Both the position numbers and the translations under genes were made by a program. From Pseudarthrobacter sp. SSS035 (GTDB lineage Bacteria; Actinomycetota; Actinomycetes; Actinomycetales; Micrococcaceae): a DNA stretch of 64,000 bases. The DNA lies in NCBI RefSeq assembly GCF_023273875.1, contig NZ_CP096882.1:4774001-4838000 (forward strand), written 5' to 3'. Below, piece by piece: positions 51,971-61,457 of the stretch. Position 1 is the stretch's first letter. Each line of letters begins with the position of its first letter. Under the pieces are notes generated by a model. It did no database searches. It was not told the origin of the DNA and saw nothing but the letters and a program-made list of their open reading frames with translations.

Positions 51971-53743
51971 GCCCTATCCCCGCTCGTGCCGACGGCCGCG
52001 GCTTCAACGTCTGTGGCCTCAGTGAGCTGGTCCTGCTGGTACTGGTCGGCTGCATTCGTTTCTTTGAGCGACTGGGCCGCTTTCTTGTCTTTGGTGATCT
52101 GGTCGGCGTCGGGACGCTTCCACCACGGGGTGAGCTGCACACGCGCCGGAGCCACGTTGCTGTAATGCATGAAGGCCTCCCCCACGGGCAGTTGCTGGAT
52201 CTCATAGCCGCGGATCACCGGGCGTTCTTCCTCACTGGTGGTGCGGGAGGATCCATTCCTCCCCTGGGAGGTCGAAACCCGCTGGTGCCGGGTGGTTCCC
52301 GCAGCACGGGCGATCTTGTCGAGTTCATCGAGTTCTTCCAGGCCCGGCAGGAACAACCTGATCGAAGACGTTCCACGGATGGCAGTGGCGGCCTCAGCAC
52401 CCCACCGCTGACGGTTCTGGGCAAAGGACTGGCTGAATCCGATGATGCGGATCCCGCGGCCACCGGAGTCCGAGAGCGCGCCGGCCATGTCCGGGATGGC
52501 GGCAACATTCGGAGCCTCGTCCAGGACCATCGTCAACACCGGCCACAGTCGGCCCCCCGGCGCGCCTTGAGAGATGCGCTGGGCCTTACGGAACATGAAG
52601 TCAGCGAACATCGCCACCAACGGGGCTACCGGCGAACGTTCCCCGTCGGTGAGCAGGTACAGGGTGTTCGGCTTTTCAAGGAACTTTTCCATGGTGAATC
52701 CTTCGCCTTTGCGCGGGCTGAGGATGTGCATGGCCCTGGGCGAGGACAACGGTTCGAGCAGGCCAGCCAGGGTTTCCTGGATGGAGTCCACGGTTTCCCC
52801 GGCTCGTGAGGAGATCAGCGCCTGCAGGCGGGAGGTGAACGCTGCGGGGGGCGTTGTGCCGGCGGAGGATATCGAGCGGCTCGGTGTTGGAGAAGTTGTT
52901 GGTCCACTTCACAATGTCATCGACGCTTTTCCCGCCCAACGCCGCGGCGTGCAGGAACCGGCCGAGCACGGCGGCTGCCTTGGAGTTGAAGAAGTCCCCG
53001 TTTTTTACGTCCCCCATGGGCTGGGCGCCGGCCCAGGCCTTGCCGCGGGCCAGGGCTTCGTCGGGGTCTTCGCACCCGTCGATGACGTTCCAACGGACTT
53101 TGTTGTCCCAGCCGGAAATATCCTGGAGGTCGAACACGGATACCTCGCCCTTGCGCTGCCGCGCGACGGCGGTGAGCATGGGCAGGTCATTTTTGGTGGA
53201 GGTGGCGATGACGGCACCTGGTGCGTCCAGGACGATGCCGACGGCGAGGAACAGGGTTTTGCCGGAGCGTTGCGGGGCGAACACCCACATGGAGTCCTCG
53301 TGCTGGACGTAGAGTGTCTGTCCGTCGAGCTTGCACAGGGCCACGATCATTTCGTCTTCGGTGGCGTCAGTGGGAAGTTCCAGGGACTGTTTGGCTTTGG
53401 TGAGGGCGGCTTTTTTGCCCATGCGCTTTTCGAGGTCTTTGTAGCGGGGCAGTCCGTCGTCCCTGTGTTTTTTGGTGCCTAAGAGTGCGCTGAGCATTCC
53501 TGCTCCGATGAGGGCCAGGACCGCCAGGACGATGAGGATCCATGTTGCTGCGCCGGGCCAGGCGAACTGGCCGGCCTTGATTTTGGCCAACAGGGCGGTG
53601 GAGTCCGTCCACGGCATCCCGGTGGGTGTGATCAGCTCGCCCAGGAAGGCGGAGACCCATCCGAGGACGGCCAGGACGCCGATGATGACGGCAAGGCCGA
53701 TTTTCATCACTGAATCGGTGGACATGCGGCTTCCGGTGCTCAT
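51967..53743 (-). pseudogene. TraG/VirD4-like coupling protein, frameshifted
   Basis: The N-terminal 300 residues (from ATG 53743) have two membrane helices (VMKIGLAVIIGVLAVLGWVS and ATWILIVLAVLALIGAGML) and a Walker A motif (APQRSGKT, 156-163). After RRHNAP the frame is lost in a run of six C (coding strand, near 52850). The C-terminal part continues in another frame as FTSRLQALISSRAGET, VLTMVLDEAPNVAAIPDM (Walker B) and GIRIIGFSQSFAQNRQ to 51967. Removing one C restores a single protein of about 590 residues that would deliver DNA to the transfer channel. The frameshift may be real or a sequencing error. Confidence 0.85.
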
Positions 53744-55356
53744 GCTGCGGCCTCCTGTGTGCTGGCGTCGATCTGGGTGATCGTGGCGGTGGATTTCATG
53801 GCTTTATCGGTGTCGGTGAGTTCGATTTCGAGGGCGCTGCGGATGTGGATGGCGATGAACGGGTCTTTGGTGCCGATCCGCATCATGCACGTTCCCTTGG
53901 TCAGGGTGGCGATGTCGGCTGCGGACCCGGACGGGAGGTTGAACATCCGTTCGCAGGCCCAGGCGTCATCGGATTTTTGCTGCTTGTACAGCAGGACCGT
54001 GCCGCATTCCTTGAGCATGGCGATCGCCGGGGAGTCTTCGGGAATGTCGGAGATGTGGTGGAACGCGAACATGGACGAGAGGGACAGGGCGCGGGAGAGC
54101 TTGGTGTTCCGCCGGGTGACCTTCGCGACCGAGCCCTGCACGGTGTGCCAGGCCTCTTCGATGACCAGGATCGTGGGGACCGGTTCGGCCTGGCGGTAGA
54201 GGGTGTTCGCCAGCCAGGTGTTGATGATGGTCATCACGATCGCCAGTGCCGGTCCGTCCTCCGGGAGCAGCGACACGTCGAAGACGGTCAGGCCGGCGTT
54301 AAGTGAAATTTCCGTGCTGGTGGGTCCGTCGATCAGGCCGGCCAGGTCATCTTCAATCATGCGTTCGAGTTCGAACGCGGGGTCCTGGCCCCACTGCCGC
54401 AGCTCGTCCCACTGCAGGCCGGCCTTCTCCGTGGTGGCGGGGTCCGGTGCGTAGAGGGCGTCCAGGACGTGCCTGATGTGGGCGATTTCGCCCGCGGCCG
54501 CAGCGACGCGCAGGGCCTGCTTGTGGGCCATGCGGACTGCCTTGCCTTCCTTGGGCAGCAGCGGACGGCCCAGGGCTTCCTCCACGACGGCGCGGACCAA
54601 CATGGACTGGCCGGCGGGGGTGGAGAGTGCGGTGTCATCGTGGCTGTCTTCGTGGAGGCGGGCTGCGATGCGCGGGTCCAGGATGTTGATCCTTGCCCCT
54701 CCCCCGCCGACCATGAACTTCACCGGTTTGATGTCCAGGCTCCGGGCCAAAGAGGTGTATTCGCCGCCGTTCTGGTCCAGCTGGTACTTCTTATCGATCA
54801 CTACGACGCGGCGGCCGAGGACCAGTTGCCTGAGCACCGCCCAGGTTTTGATGCCGGAGGACTTGCCCTGCCCGAGGTCCCCGATGAAGCAGACGTTCGG
54901 GGATTCGAGTTCGTTGCCGTAGGAGGTGAACGGGTCATGGACGATCATCCAGCCGGAGCCGGCGTCGATGCCGAACGCCAACCCACGGTGCGAGGTAGGG
55001 GGCGAGGCGATGGCCATGTGGGAGAACTCCATCTGCCGGGTGGAGGACAACACGCCAGGTGCGGCAGGGTCATAGAATCCCAGTTTCGAGGCCTGGGTGC
55101 TGCCGCGCTCACAGTGCCACTGGACCGAGGACCTCGCCTGGGCTTCGGCCCGCTGCCGGATGCCGGCTTTCTTCTCGTCAGCCCTTTTCTTGGAGTTGGA
55201 GCGGCGTTTGGTGGCCACGGCATCGTCGGTGGCCACCGCTGCAGGGTGCTCGCCCGTGAGCCGCTGTCCGGGGCCCGAAGACTGCTGGGTGCGGTGGGAT
55301 TTGCTGGTCAGCGCCCAGGGCATCCTCAAACCGCTGATGAGTTTTTGCGTGTTCAT
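53740..55356 (-). CDS. VirB4/TraC-like conjugation ATPase
   Basis: 538 residues. After a charged N-terminus comes the ATPase core: Walker A GDLGQGKSS (159-167), RRVVVIDKKYQLDQNGGEY, Walker B in TILVIEEAWHTVQGSVA and FAFHHISDIPEDSPAIAML. It powers the type IV-like transfer channel. Typical VirB4 proteins carry an extra N-terminal domain; here the preceding SCO6880-like gene probably supplies that function. It overlaps both neighbours by four bases (ATGA). Confidence 0.9.
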   Translation of the reverse strand: MNTQKLISGLRMPWALTSKSHRTQQSSGPGQRLTGEHPAAVATDDAVATKRRSNSKKRADEKKAGIRQRAEAQARSSVQWHCERGSTQASKLGFYDPAAPGVLSSTRQMEFSHMAIASPPTSHRGLAFGIDAGSGWMIVHDPFTSYGNELESPNVCFIGDLGQGKSSGIKTWAVLRQLVLGRRVVVIDKKYQLDQNGGEYTSLARSLDIKPVKFMVGGGGARINILDPRIAARLHEDSHDDTALSTPAGQSMLVRAVVEEALGRPLLPKEGKAVRMAHKQALRVAAAAGEIAHIRHVLDALYAPDPATTEKAGLQWDELRQWGQDPAFELERMIEDDLAGLIDGPTSTEISLNAGLTVFDVSLLPEDGPALAIVMTIINTWLANTLYRQAEPVPTILVIEEAWHTVQGSVAKVTRRNTKLSRALSLSSMFAFHHISDIPEDSPAIAMLKECGTVLLYKQQKSDDAWACERMFNLPSGSAADIATLTKGTCMMRIGTKDPFIAIHIRSALEIELTDTDKAMKSTATITQIDASTQEAAA

Positions 55357-56918
55357 CGGATTCCTCTCGTAAACGGCATGGTGGTGATCAGTGCCAGATC
55401 GTTCCGGTGATCCAGCCAGTCAATGAATTCGATCCCGGCATCTGCGGCGGCGGCTTCGATCAGGTCAGCGGTGGCCAGCAGCTCATCTTCTGATTCGACG
55501 GAGTAGGAGATGTAGAGGGCGTAGGAGGCTCCGTGGTGACCGGAGCCGGGTTTGAGGTCCAGGAGCCGCTGGGTGGAGGCGCCCAGGAGAACGTCTTCGG
55601 AACCGTCGGTGACGACACCGGACTTAGCGACTTCCTTTTCCCGGGCACGGTCCATGGCCGCGTCAGTGCGGGCCTTCCCACGCGCTTTCCGGGCGTCTTC
55701 GAGTTCCATCACCATGGAGACCGAGTGGACGACGGCCGGCTGGATCCCGCTGACCAGCGACTGCAGGGCCGAGACGGGAATGGCTTCGGGGCTGAACGCC
55801 GAGGCCGGCACGTACCCGGTGCGGGTGTACCAGTGCCCGTTCACGACCACGGAGGAATCCGAGGTTTCCCCGTCCAGGTGCTGCCAGCAGTCAGCCAGGT
55901 CAGCGCCTTCGTGGTCGTCAATGTCGTAGTCCGGGTCCTGCAAATGACGCAAGAGCCCGGCCATCTGTTCCGGGCCCAGAGTCCGGTAGTCCTGAATCCC
56001 GCCCATCATCTGCGCCTGGGACAGGGCGGTGCGGATCTCCTGGTGGATGGCCAGGCCCAGGCCGGTATCGCCACCGCTGAGCTTGCCCGCCTTCAAGCTC
56101 AGCGTCGCGGACTTCGGAATCCTGAACGTCTCATAGGTCCGATGCTGTTCCGAACGGGACTGCAGGGTCTGCACCAGGTCCCCGTAGGACTCCAGCAGGA
56201 TCCGGGGCACATCCAGTGCCTGTTTGTCTCTGATCCAGAGCAGGTGATCGGTGGAGTCCATCGGCACTGCCCGGGAGAGGGACTGGACGTGGGTGATGAG
56301 TGACTGCCGGCGTGCCAGCCGTGCCAGGAACTGCCCGCGGGCCACATAGGCTGAGTCCTCACGGTTTTCCTCCCGGATCCCGGAGGACGAACCCATGATC
56401 TCGACCGTCACGGTGTAATAGGGCTCTTTGATCCGGCCGCCGTGACGGAAGACCGTCATCGGCCCGGTCGGGGTCTTCACGGTGAACGCCCTGACAGTGC
56501 CCACCATCAGCGGAACGTTGTTCGTGTGCTTGACGGGGACCTCGATCATGCCCTGCTCATCAGCCCGGGAACGGTCGGCTTTGCCGGCCTTGACCATGCG
56601 GGTCTGATCCCGGAACTTCACAGGAACAAACGTTGCAGTCTTGTTCTTCTGGCGGGATCGCTGGTGTCTGGCCTCCACATACAGAGCTCCGAGGGAGCGG
56701 TAGCCCGTGATCTTGCTGGGCGTGGTGAGGATGACCCCGGCGCCGATAATCACAGCCCCGAGCGACAGCCCGAGCCAGATGATGCTCGAGAGGGAAATGA
56801 TGACGATCATCCCCAGGGCGGTCGCGGCGCTCAGGCCAACCCACTCAGGACCGGTCCGGCCACCGCCGAACAGGCCACGGCGGGAAACCTCGCCACCGAC
56901 AACAACCATTCTTCCCAT
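55353..56918 (-). CDS. SCO6880-family conjugation protein
   Basis: 521 residues. One or two membrane helices near the N-terminus (ATALGMIVIISLSSIIWLGL and GAVIIGAGVILTTPS) precede a large soluble part with TVFRHGGRIKEPYYTVTVEI, REENREDSAYVARGQFLARL and GHHGASYALYISYSVESEDE. This matches the SCO6880 family, which sits between the VirB6- and VirB4-like genes in actinobacterial conjugation operons and probably serves as the PrgI/VirB3-VirB4 N-terminal equivalent. It has the expected position and is coupled to the VirB4-like gene by ATGA. Confidence 0.88.
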   Translation of the reverse strand: MGRMVVVGGEVSRRGLFGGGRTGPEWVGLSAATALGMIVIISLSSIIWLGLSLGAVIIGAGVILTTPSKITGYRSLGALYVEARHQRSRQKNKTATFVPVKFRDQTRMVKAGKADRSRADEQGMIEVPVKHTNNVPLMVGTVRAFTVKTPTGPMTVFRHGGRIKEPYYTVTVEIMGSSSGIREENREDSAYVARGQFLARLARRQSLITHVQSLSRAVPMDSTDHLLWIRDKQALDVPRILLESYGDLVQTLQSRSEQHRTYETFRIPKSATLSLKAGKLSGGDTGLGLAIHQEIRTALSQAQMMGGIQDYRTLGPEQMAGLLRHLQDPDYDIDDHEGADLADCWQHLDGETSDSSVVVNGHWYTRTGYVPASAFSPEAIPVSALQSLVSGIQPAVVHSVSMVMELEDARKARGKARTDAAMDRAREKEVAKSGVVTDGSEDVLLGASTQRLLDLKPGSGHHGASYALYISYSVESEDELLATADLIEAAAADAGIEFIDWLDHRNDLALITTMPFTRGIR

Positions 56919-56947
56919 CAGACCAACTCCCCCTGCTTCTTTACCGC

Positions 56948-58873
56948 TTACCGGCCACTGATGTGGTCGGTATCAGGCGCCATCGACCCGACGCCCTGAC
57001 GGCCGCGCATCGCAGCCTGCCGGGATGCTTCCCGGCCCGCGAGCAGAAACGCTGTCGCCCCACCGGCAGCGATCTTCGCGGATCCCCGCGTCGCGGCAAC
57101 CGTTCCCCTGCCCATGGCCGCCGCACCACTGCGGACAGCGTTAGCCGCCTTCCCCGAAGGAGTACCAGCACGGTCCTCACGCTGCAGCTCACCAATAGTG
57201 CGGTTATCCGGTGCACCCTCACCGCCAGAAGACGGGGCAGCATCGCCCTGCCCTGCAGTTTCCTGCCGAACTCCACCAGCACCACGCCGCCCACCAGAGC
57301 CAGTACCCGCACCGACTCCGGCCGACGCCCCACCAGGGAGGCCCCCACCAGGGCCAGCTGAGAAGCCGGGACCGGCGGTTTCAAACCCGGCAGAACCGCC
57401 CGGACGGCCGCTGCCGCCGGAACCGGACTGGGCCTGCGCTGTGCGGCGCTTACGGATCATCGACCCGATGGCAGCCCCTGCCCCGGCAACAACAGCCGCA
57501 CCAGCAATCGACCGGCGGTTAGCGCCCAGCCCGGTAGCCGACGACGGCAGAACCGGTACGAACCTGAACAGCAACGCCGGCGAAAAGGCCAGGACCACCA
57601 TCGCCGCGGCGGCAGTGAACACCGAGGAAGCATTGATCAGCGCATCGCCTGTCCCTTCGCCCTGGAAGGCGGGCCGGCTGCTGATGAAGGTGAACAGCGC
57701 CCCCATCAGCAAAAGGATCAGTGGCTTGAACAGTGCAATACCGGCCCACAGCGACCCGGTTTTGGCGACCTTCGCCCGGTGATCGGGGTGGACCATGTAA
57801 CCGATAAGGATGGCCAGACCCACCCCCAGCAGGTACAGGGCCATTGGCTGCAGGGCGAACAGCCCCAGCAGCGCCCAGGCACCGATAAAGAGAAGCCCGA
57901 ACAACAGGACTGCGGCCAACGGCCCGAAAACTCCGTTTGATTCGAAGGCAGCGAATCGGGAAATCGTTGTCGCGAAGTCCATGATCTGGTTCGCGGTCCA
58001 CGGACTGATCGAAGCAGCCAAGTTCATCAACGCACCATGGCCAACGTGCGCTAAAGCGGGGCCGAAAACGGCCAGCAGGAGCGACAGCGGGCCGTACCAG
58101 AACAGCGACTGCCGCACCGTGTCGAAGTCGATCTTCTCATCGGAGAGATCCTTGAACAGCTTGAAATACATCAACACTAAAAACACGATCCCGATCCCGG
58201 AGAAGATGCCCCACATCTCACGGAAAGAGTCATCAACCTGGAACTCCGAGGTCTTCAGGATGTTCATCAGCACCTCGTTCGTGGCCGTCACAGCGGCCTC
58301 TTTGGTCGAGTTAGCGAACTTATCCAAGCCGTTCTTCGCATCCGCAACGAACGCCACCGTGTCCACAGCGCCCAACACGAACTGCCCACCAGGCTGCATA
58401 CCAACCGCCGTCCGGAGGGCAACCCCAGCGATGGGCTGATACTTCTCCCACGCAGCTTCAGCTACGCACAACCCAGTGGTTACCGGCCGGGCACCTTCTT
58501 TGGCCAGGGCAGCACAGAACTGGCTTTTGCTTGTCTCTGGTTTGTAATCGAGGGATTGCTCTGGCGTAGTCAGGAAGCTGTTGAAAGCCCGCGTTGACAT
58601 CCCTTCGCAGTCCTGGCCAATCATCGTTGCACTCATTGGATTGGGCTGGCAGATGTTCTTGGCGAGTTCCTGGTTTATTCGGTCGCTGATGCCGTCGCGT
58701 TCCGCCCGTGGGAGTCCTGCCAGACGTTTGAGCTGGTCCGCGTTGAGTTTCTCGGAAGCGTTCACTTCGTTCGCGGCCTGAGCAGCGCCTGCGGTAACCA
58801 CACCAAATCCGATAAAGAGAGAAAGGAACAGGGCTACGAGTCGGAGCCGGCTGCTACCGCGTAGCGTTTGCAT
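56948..58873 (-). CDS. VirB6/TrbL-like polytopic membrane protein
   Basis: 641 residues. A signal peptide (LRLVALFLSLFIGFGVVTAG) is followed by a 190-residue extracytoplasmic region with several Cys, then about seven membrane helices between 225 and 470 (such as GIGIVFLVLMYFKLFKDL, GPLSLLLAVFGPALAHVG and LLFIGAWALLGLFALQP). The cytoplasmic tail of about 170 residues is rich in Gly, Ala and Arg. This is the usual layout of the inner-membrane channel of actinobacterial T4SS. It overlaps the preceding gene by 20 bp. Confidence 0.88.
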   Translation of the reverse strand: MQTLRGSSRLRLVALFLSLFIGFGVVTAGAAQAANEVNASEKLNADQLKRLAGLPRAERDGISDRINQELAKNICQPNPMSATMIGQDCEGMSTRAFNSFLTTPEQSLDYKPETSKSQFCAALAKEGARPVTTGLCVAEAAWEKYQPIAGVALRTAVGMQPGGQFVLGAVDTVAFVADAKNGLDKFANSTKEAAVTATNEVLMNILKTSEFQVDDSFREMWGIFSGIGIVFLVLMYFKLFKDLSDEKIDFDTVRQSLFWYGPLSLLLAVFGPALAHVGHGALMNLAASISPWTANQIMDFATTISRFAAFESNGVFGPLAAVLLFGLLFIGAWALLGLFALQPMALYLLGVGLAILIGYMVHPDHRAKVAKTGSLWAGIALFKPLILLLMGALFTFISSRPAFQGEGTGDALINASSVFTAAAAMVVLAFSPALLFRFVPVLPSSATGLGANRRSIAGAAVVAGAGAAIGSMIRKRRTAQAQSGSGGSGRPGGSAGFETAGPGFSAGPGGGLPGGASAGVGAGTGSGGRRGAGGVRQETAGQGDAAPSSGGEGAPDNRTIGELQREDRAGTPSGKAANAVRSGAAAMGRGTVAATRGSAKIAAGGATAFLLAGREASRQAAMRGRQGVGSMAPDTDHISGR

Positions 58874-59648
58874 ACTCTGCCCAGCCTTCCTTGCTCAGGT
58901 CCTTGAAGTACCTCGCCACTATGGATTCATCCAGCGGCGGTATGTTTCCTGACGGGGTCCCTCCGAGTCCGCCAGAAGGGCCTTTGTCCTTCAACCGGGA
59001 AACCAAGTCCGCATCATTGACGCCTGTCACGACGTTGGAGATTTTCCAATCGTCCTTCCAGGTCAGCTCCATGGTTCGGGTGCCGAAATATCCCTGCGGC
59101 AAGGTGTCACTGGTTCCGAGGGCACCAAAGAACACTTGCACCACGGCAGTCTTCTTCGGCTCGCATGAAACCATCCGGTGCATACCGCCGGCCTTGACGT
59201 TGGTCTGTTCCATCCAGCCGCCAGCAAAAGTCTTTAGCTCGGTACCCTGAGCCACGACATTGGTGACGCTGTCGCCAGGAAGAAGAACCGTGTCCAGCCA
59301 CGGGCCAGGGACAGCCAGGGAGTTCAGGGTGGCTTTCTGGGTGTCCCAGGTTTTCAGATTCACGTCGGCCAGTACCGGCGTGTAGTTGGCTGCTGCCTGG
59401 GCGGCGGAGTCGCAGGTGCCGCTATATCCGATGGGGGTTTTGCCATCGGCGGCGATTTTGGTTCCGCCTTCTCCGATGTTGAGTTTGGAGACGGGGAAAC
59501 CCAGCCTTCCTGCCACCATGCCGCTATCGGGTTCCGGTTGCGGCGGCGCTGTCTGTTCGTTTGGCCGGAAGTTGATCAGTACGACGGCGACGGCCACGAT
59601 GACCACCATCGCTGCGCTGGCGACCAGTACTTTCCAGTTCATTTTCAT
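58854..59648 (-). CDS. Single-span membrane protein of the transfer apparatus
   Basis: 264 residues. One N-terminal helix (LVASAAMVVIVAVAVVLINF) anchors a soluble extracytoplasmic domain containing GYSGTCDSAAQAAANYTPVL and GYFGTRTMELTWKDDWKISN, with two Cys that may form a disulphide. Position and layout are like those of TcpC/VirB8-like or Streptomyces-type conjugation partners, but no specific family is recognised. ATG at 59648 (or 59642). Its C-terminus overlaps the VirB6-like start. Confidence 0.7.
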   Translation of the reverse strand: MKMNWKVLVASAAMVVIVAVAVVLINFRPNEQTAPPQPEPDSGMVAGRLGFPVSKLNIGEGGTKIAADGKTPIGYSGTCDSAAQAAANYTPVLADVNLKTWDTQKATLNSLAVPGPWLDTVLLPGDSVTNVVAQGTELKTFAGGWMEQTNVKAGGMHRMVSCEPKKTAVVQVFFGALGTSDTLPQGYFGTRTMELTWKDDWKISNVVTGVNDADLVSRLKDKGPSGGLGGTPSGNIPPLDESIVARYFKDLSKEGWAEYANATR

Positions 59649-59731
59649 GACTCAGATCCGTTCAGGGTTGAGACGATGGCAGGGGGCACATGGTTGGACT
59701 CTTGCCTGTACGGCGCTGGGGAGAGCATTGG

Positions 59732-60064
59732 CTAAGCTCCTGCTAAGGCGGTGAGTGTCAGGATGCCACCGATGATGACGCTCGCGCTGGCGACAGCTGC
59801 CAACGCGACACCGCTGCGCTTGGCACCCTCTGCGCCTTCTGCAATGTCGTCAGAGTGGCCGCGCCGACAGGCGACACCCCACTTGCCCAGGTTCATCAGG
59901 AAGGCTCCTGCGACCAGGACCACGACCAGTGCCCAGATCCCGCCGAGGATCAGCTGGGTCGCTCCCTCGAACTGGACACCGAAAACGCTCAGGCTCGGAG
60001 TCACCCCGTCCAGTGGGTTGTCCACCGCGGTGGCGACGAAGTTGGTGGAGATTGTGTTGAACAT
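59732..60064 (-). CDS. Small two-span membrane protein (pilin-like position)
   Basis: 110 residues with two hydrophobic helices (TQLILGGIWALVVVLVAGAF and GVALAAVASASVIIGGILTL) joined by a short charged loop, and a 35-residue N-terminal part. The size, topology and position before the membrane components are like VirB2-type pilins or small T4SS membrane subunits. The loop RRGHSDDIAEGAEGAKRSG would be cytoplasmic. No cleavable signal is evident. Function inferred from context only. Confidence 0.7.
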   Translation of the reverse strand: MFNTISTNFVATAVDNPLDGVTPSLSVFGVQFEGATQLILGGIWALVVVLVAGAFLMNLGKWGVACRRGHSDDIAEGAEGAKRSGVALAAVASASVIIGGILTLTALAGA

Positions 60065-60078
60065 GGTCAGTTGTCCTA

Positions 60079-61269
60079 TCAGTTGGTGGTGCTGTGCTGG
60101 GATGGATTGCGGTTATCGACCGTCAGGAGACCTGCGGCGATTCTGGCCGTGACGCGTTCGAAGGCGCGGCGGGCGGGATCACCGACCAGCTGCCAGTCGA
60201 TGATCGAGCCGTTATCCAGGGCCGCGTCGTAAGGAATATCGATGATGGTCCGCACCGCTGAACTGAGCTGTTCGCGCAGGTCCGCCTGGTCAGCGGCGGA
60301 GACCTTGGCACCACCGCCCTGGGTGACGATTACGACGGCGTTGGCCACCAGGTCTTTGTAATGGGGGTTGGTCTGGCGCTCCGACATGGATTCGAGCTGT
60401 TCGATCATCCGAAGTGCTGAGACGACGGCGTTGCGCTGGAGCCGGACCGGGACCACGAGCTGATCGGTGACCTCGATGGAAGCGAGCCAGTTCTCTGAGC
60501 GGGTGTTGTTGCCGGTGTCCAGGACGATGGTGTCGTAGAACCGGCTGACGACGGTGTGGATGCGGTTGAACTCGTCCGCGCCAATGGACTTCATCCGGTC
60601 CGGATCCTCGTCGGAGGCCAGAACGGAGAACTGGTTCTTGCCCTGGTGACGCGTGTAATAGGTGAAGTCGCCCTTGCGGGCTTCGATGGTTTCGAACTTC
60701 CCCAGGACGTTCAGCAGGTCCCACACGGTGCGGGTGGAGCCGTTCGCGTTGGTCCGGACCCCGAGGGTGCCCATCATTTCGTTGTTGTCCCACACGATGG
60801 CGTGCTGGCCCGAGTGGATACCGAACGTTGAGCCGATACCCACGCTGCACATGGTCTTCCCGACCCCACCCAGGGGCTGGGCGACCATGATCCGCATGGG
60901 ACGTGAATAAACGCGCTGGATCGCCGACAGGTCAGTCCGGCGCGCCAGCTCCACTGCGCCGACTTTGGGCTTGACCAGACCGAACGTGATGGTCCGAAGG
61001 AACGCCTGCCAGCCGGTGGCCGGCGGCAGCTCATCGTTCATGTTGTCCTTCTGCAGCACGGAGGCGCTGCGCCGGCCACTGACCAACGGAACAGCCTGCA
61101 CCGGAGCTGCAGGCTCGCTCAGTGACTGAGCCTGCCCTGCTGCGGGGACCTCACTGGTCGCCGGCTCAGGGCTCACCTGGGTGGTGTCCTCACTCTCGGG
61201 TTCCGTTGGGTTGAGAATGCTGATGGGGGCACGGGACTTTCGCTCTGCGCCGGACCAAGTGGTACTCAT
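60079..61269 (-). CDS. MinD/ParA-like ATPase of the transfer operon
   Basis: 396 residues. A 125-residue disordered N-terminus precedes a SIMIBI-type ATPase: Walker A QPLGGVGKT (131-139), HAIVWDNNEMMGTLGVRTNA, DTIVLDTGNN (Walker B-like) and QLVVPVRLQRNAVVSALRMI. In MinD/ParA the Walker A begins KGG with a signature lysine; here the residue before GGVGKT is Leu. Such ATPases position transfer or partition complexes on the membrane or nucleoid. The start overlaps the 63-residue gene (ATGA). It lies 14 bp before the small membrane protein gene. Confidence 0.87.
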   Translation of the reverse strand: MSTTWSGAERKSRAPISILNPTEPESEDTTQVSPEPATSEVPAAGQAQSLSEPAAPVQAVPLVSGRRSASVLQKDNMNDELPPATGWQAFLRTITFGLVKPKVGAVELARRTDLSAIQRVYSRPMRIMVAQPLGGVGKTMCSVGIGSTFGIHSGQHAIVWDNNEMMGTLGVRTNANGSTRTVWDLLNVLGKFETIEARKGDFTYYTRHQGKNQFSVLASDEDPDRMKSIGADEFNRIHTVVSRFYDTIVLDTGNNTRSENWLASIEVTDQLVVPVRLQRNAVVSALRMIEQLESMSERQTNPHYKDLVANAVVIVTQGGGAKVSAADQADLREQLSSAVRTIIDIPYDAALDNGSIIDWQLVGDPARRAFERVTARIAAGLLTVDNRNPSQHSTTN

Positions 61270-61457
61270 GAGTTCTTCCTTCCATTCGTGGTGTGCTGAG
61301 AGGTGGAAATCTGTGGGGCTGCTTCCCGGAATCTGACCGGTTCCGGCCCACCTGGTGGGGGCTCCGGACTCACCGGCTGCACCGCCGGCGCGAGTGGATC
61401 CGTGAACAGCGGTGCTGTGCCGAACTCATCCAGACCCAGAGCCTGTACGGCGTTCAC
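61266..61457 (-). CDS. 63-residue protein, translationally coupled on both sides
   Basis: It begins with GTG at 61457 overlapping the lipoprotein stop (GTGA) and ends at 61266 overlapping the start of the MinD-like gene (ATGA). The sequence (VNAVQALGLDEFGTAPLFTD, then a Pro-rich part) has no recognised domain. The double overlap is strong evidence that it is a real gene of the operon. Confidence 0.65.
   Translation of the reverse strand: MNAVQALGLDEFGTAPLFTDPLAPAVQPVSPEPPPGGPEPVRFREAAPQISTSQHTTNGRKNS

Noticed and set aside
54469..55410. A 313-codon plus-strand frame opposite the VirB4-like gene
   Set aside because: Antisense shadow of the ATPase gene; no domain recognised and no ribosome site.
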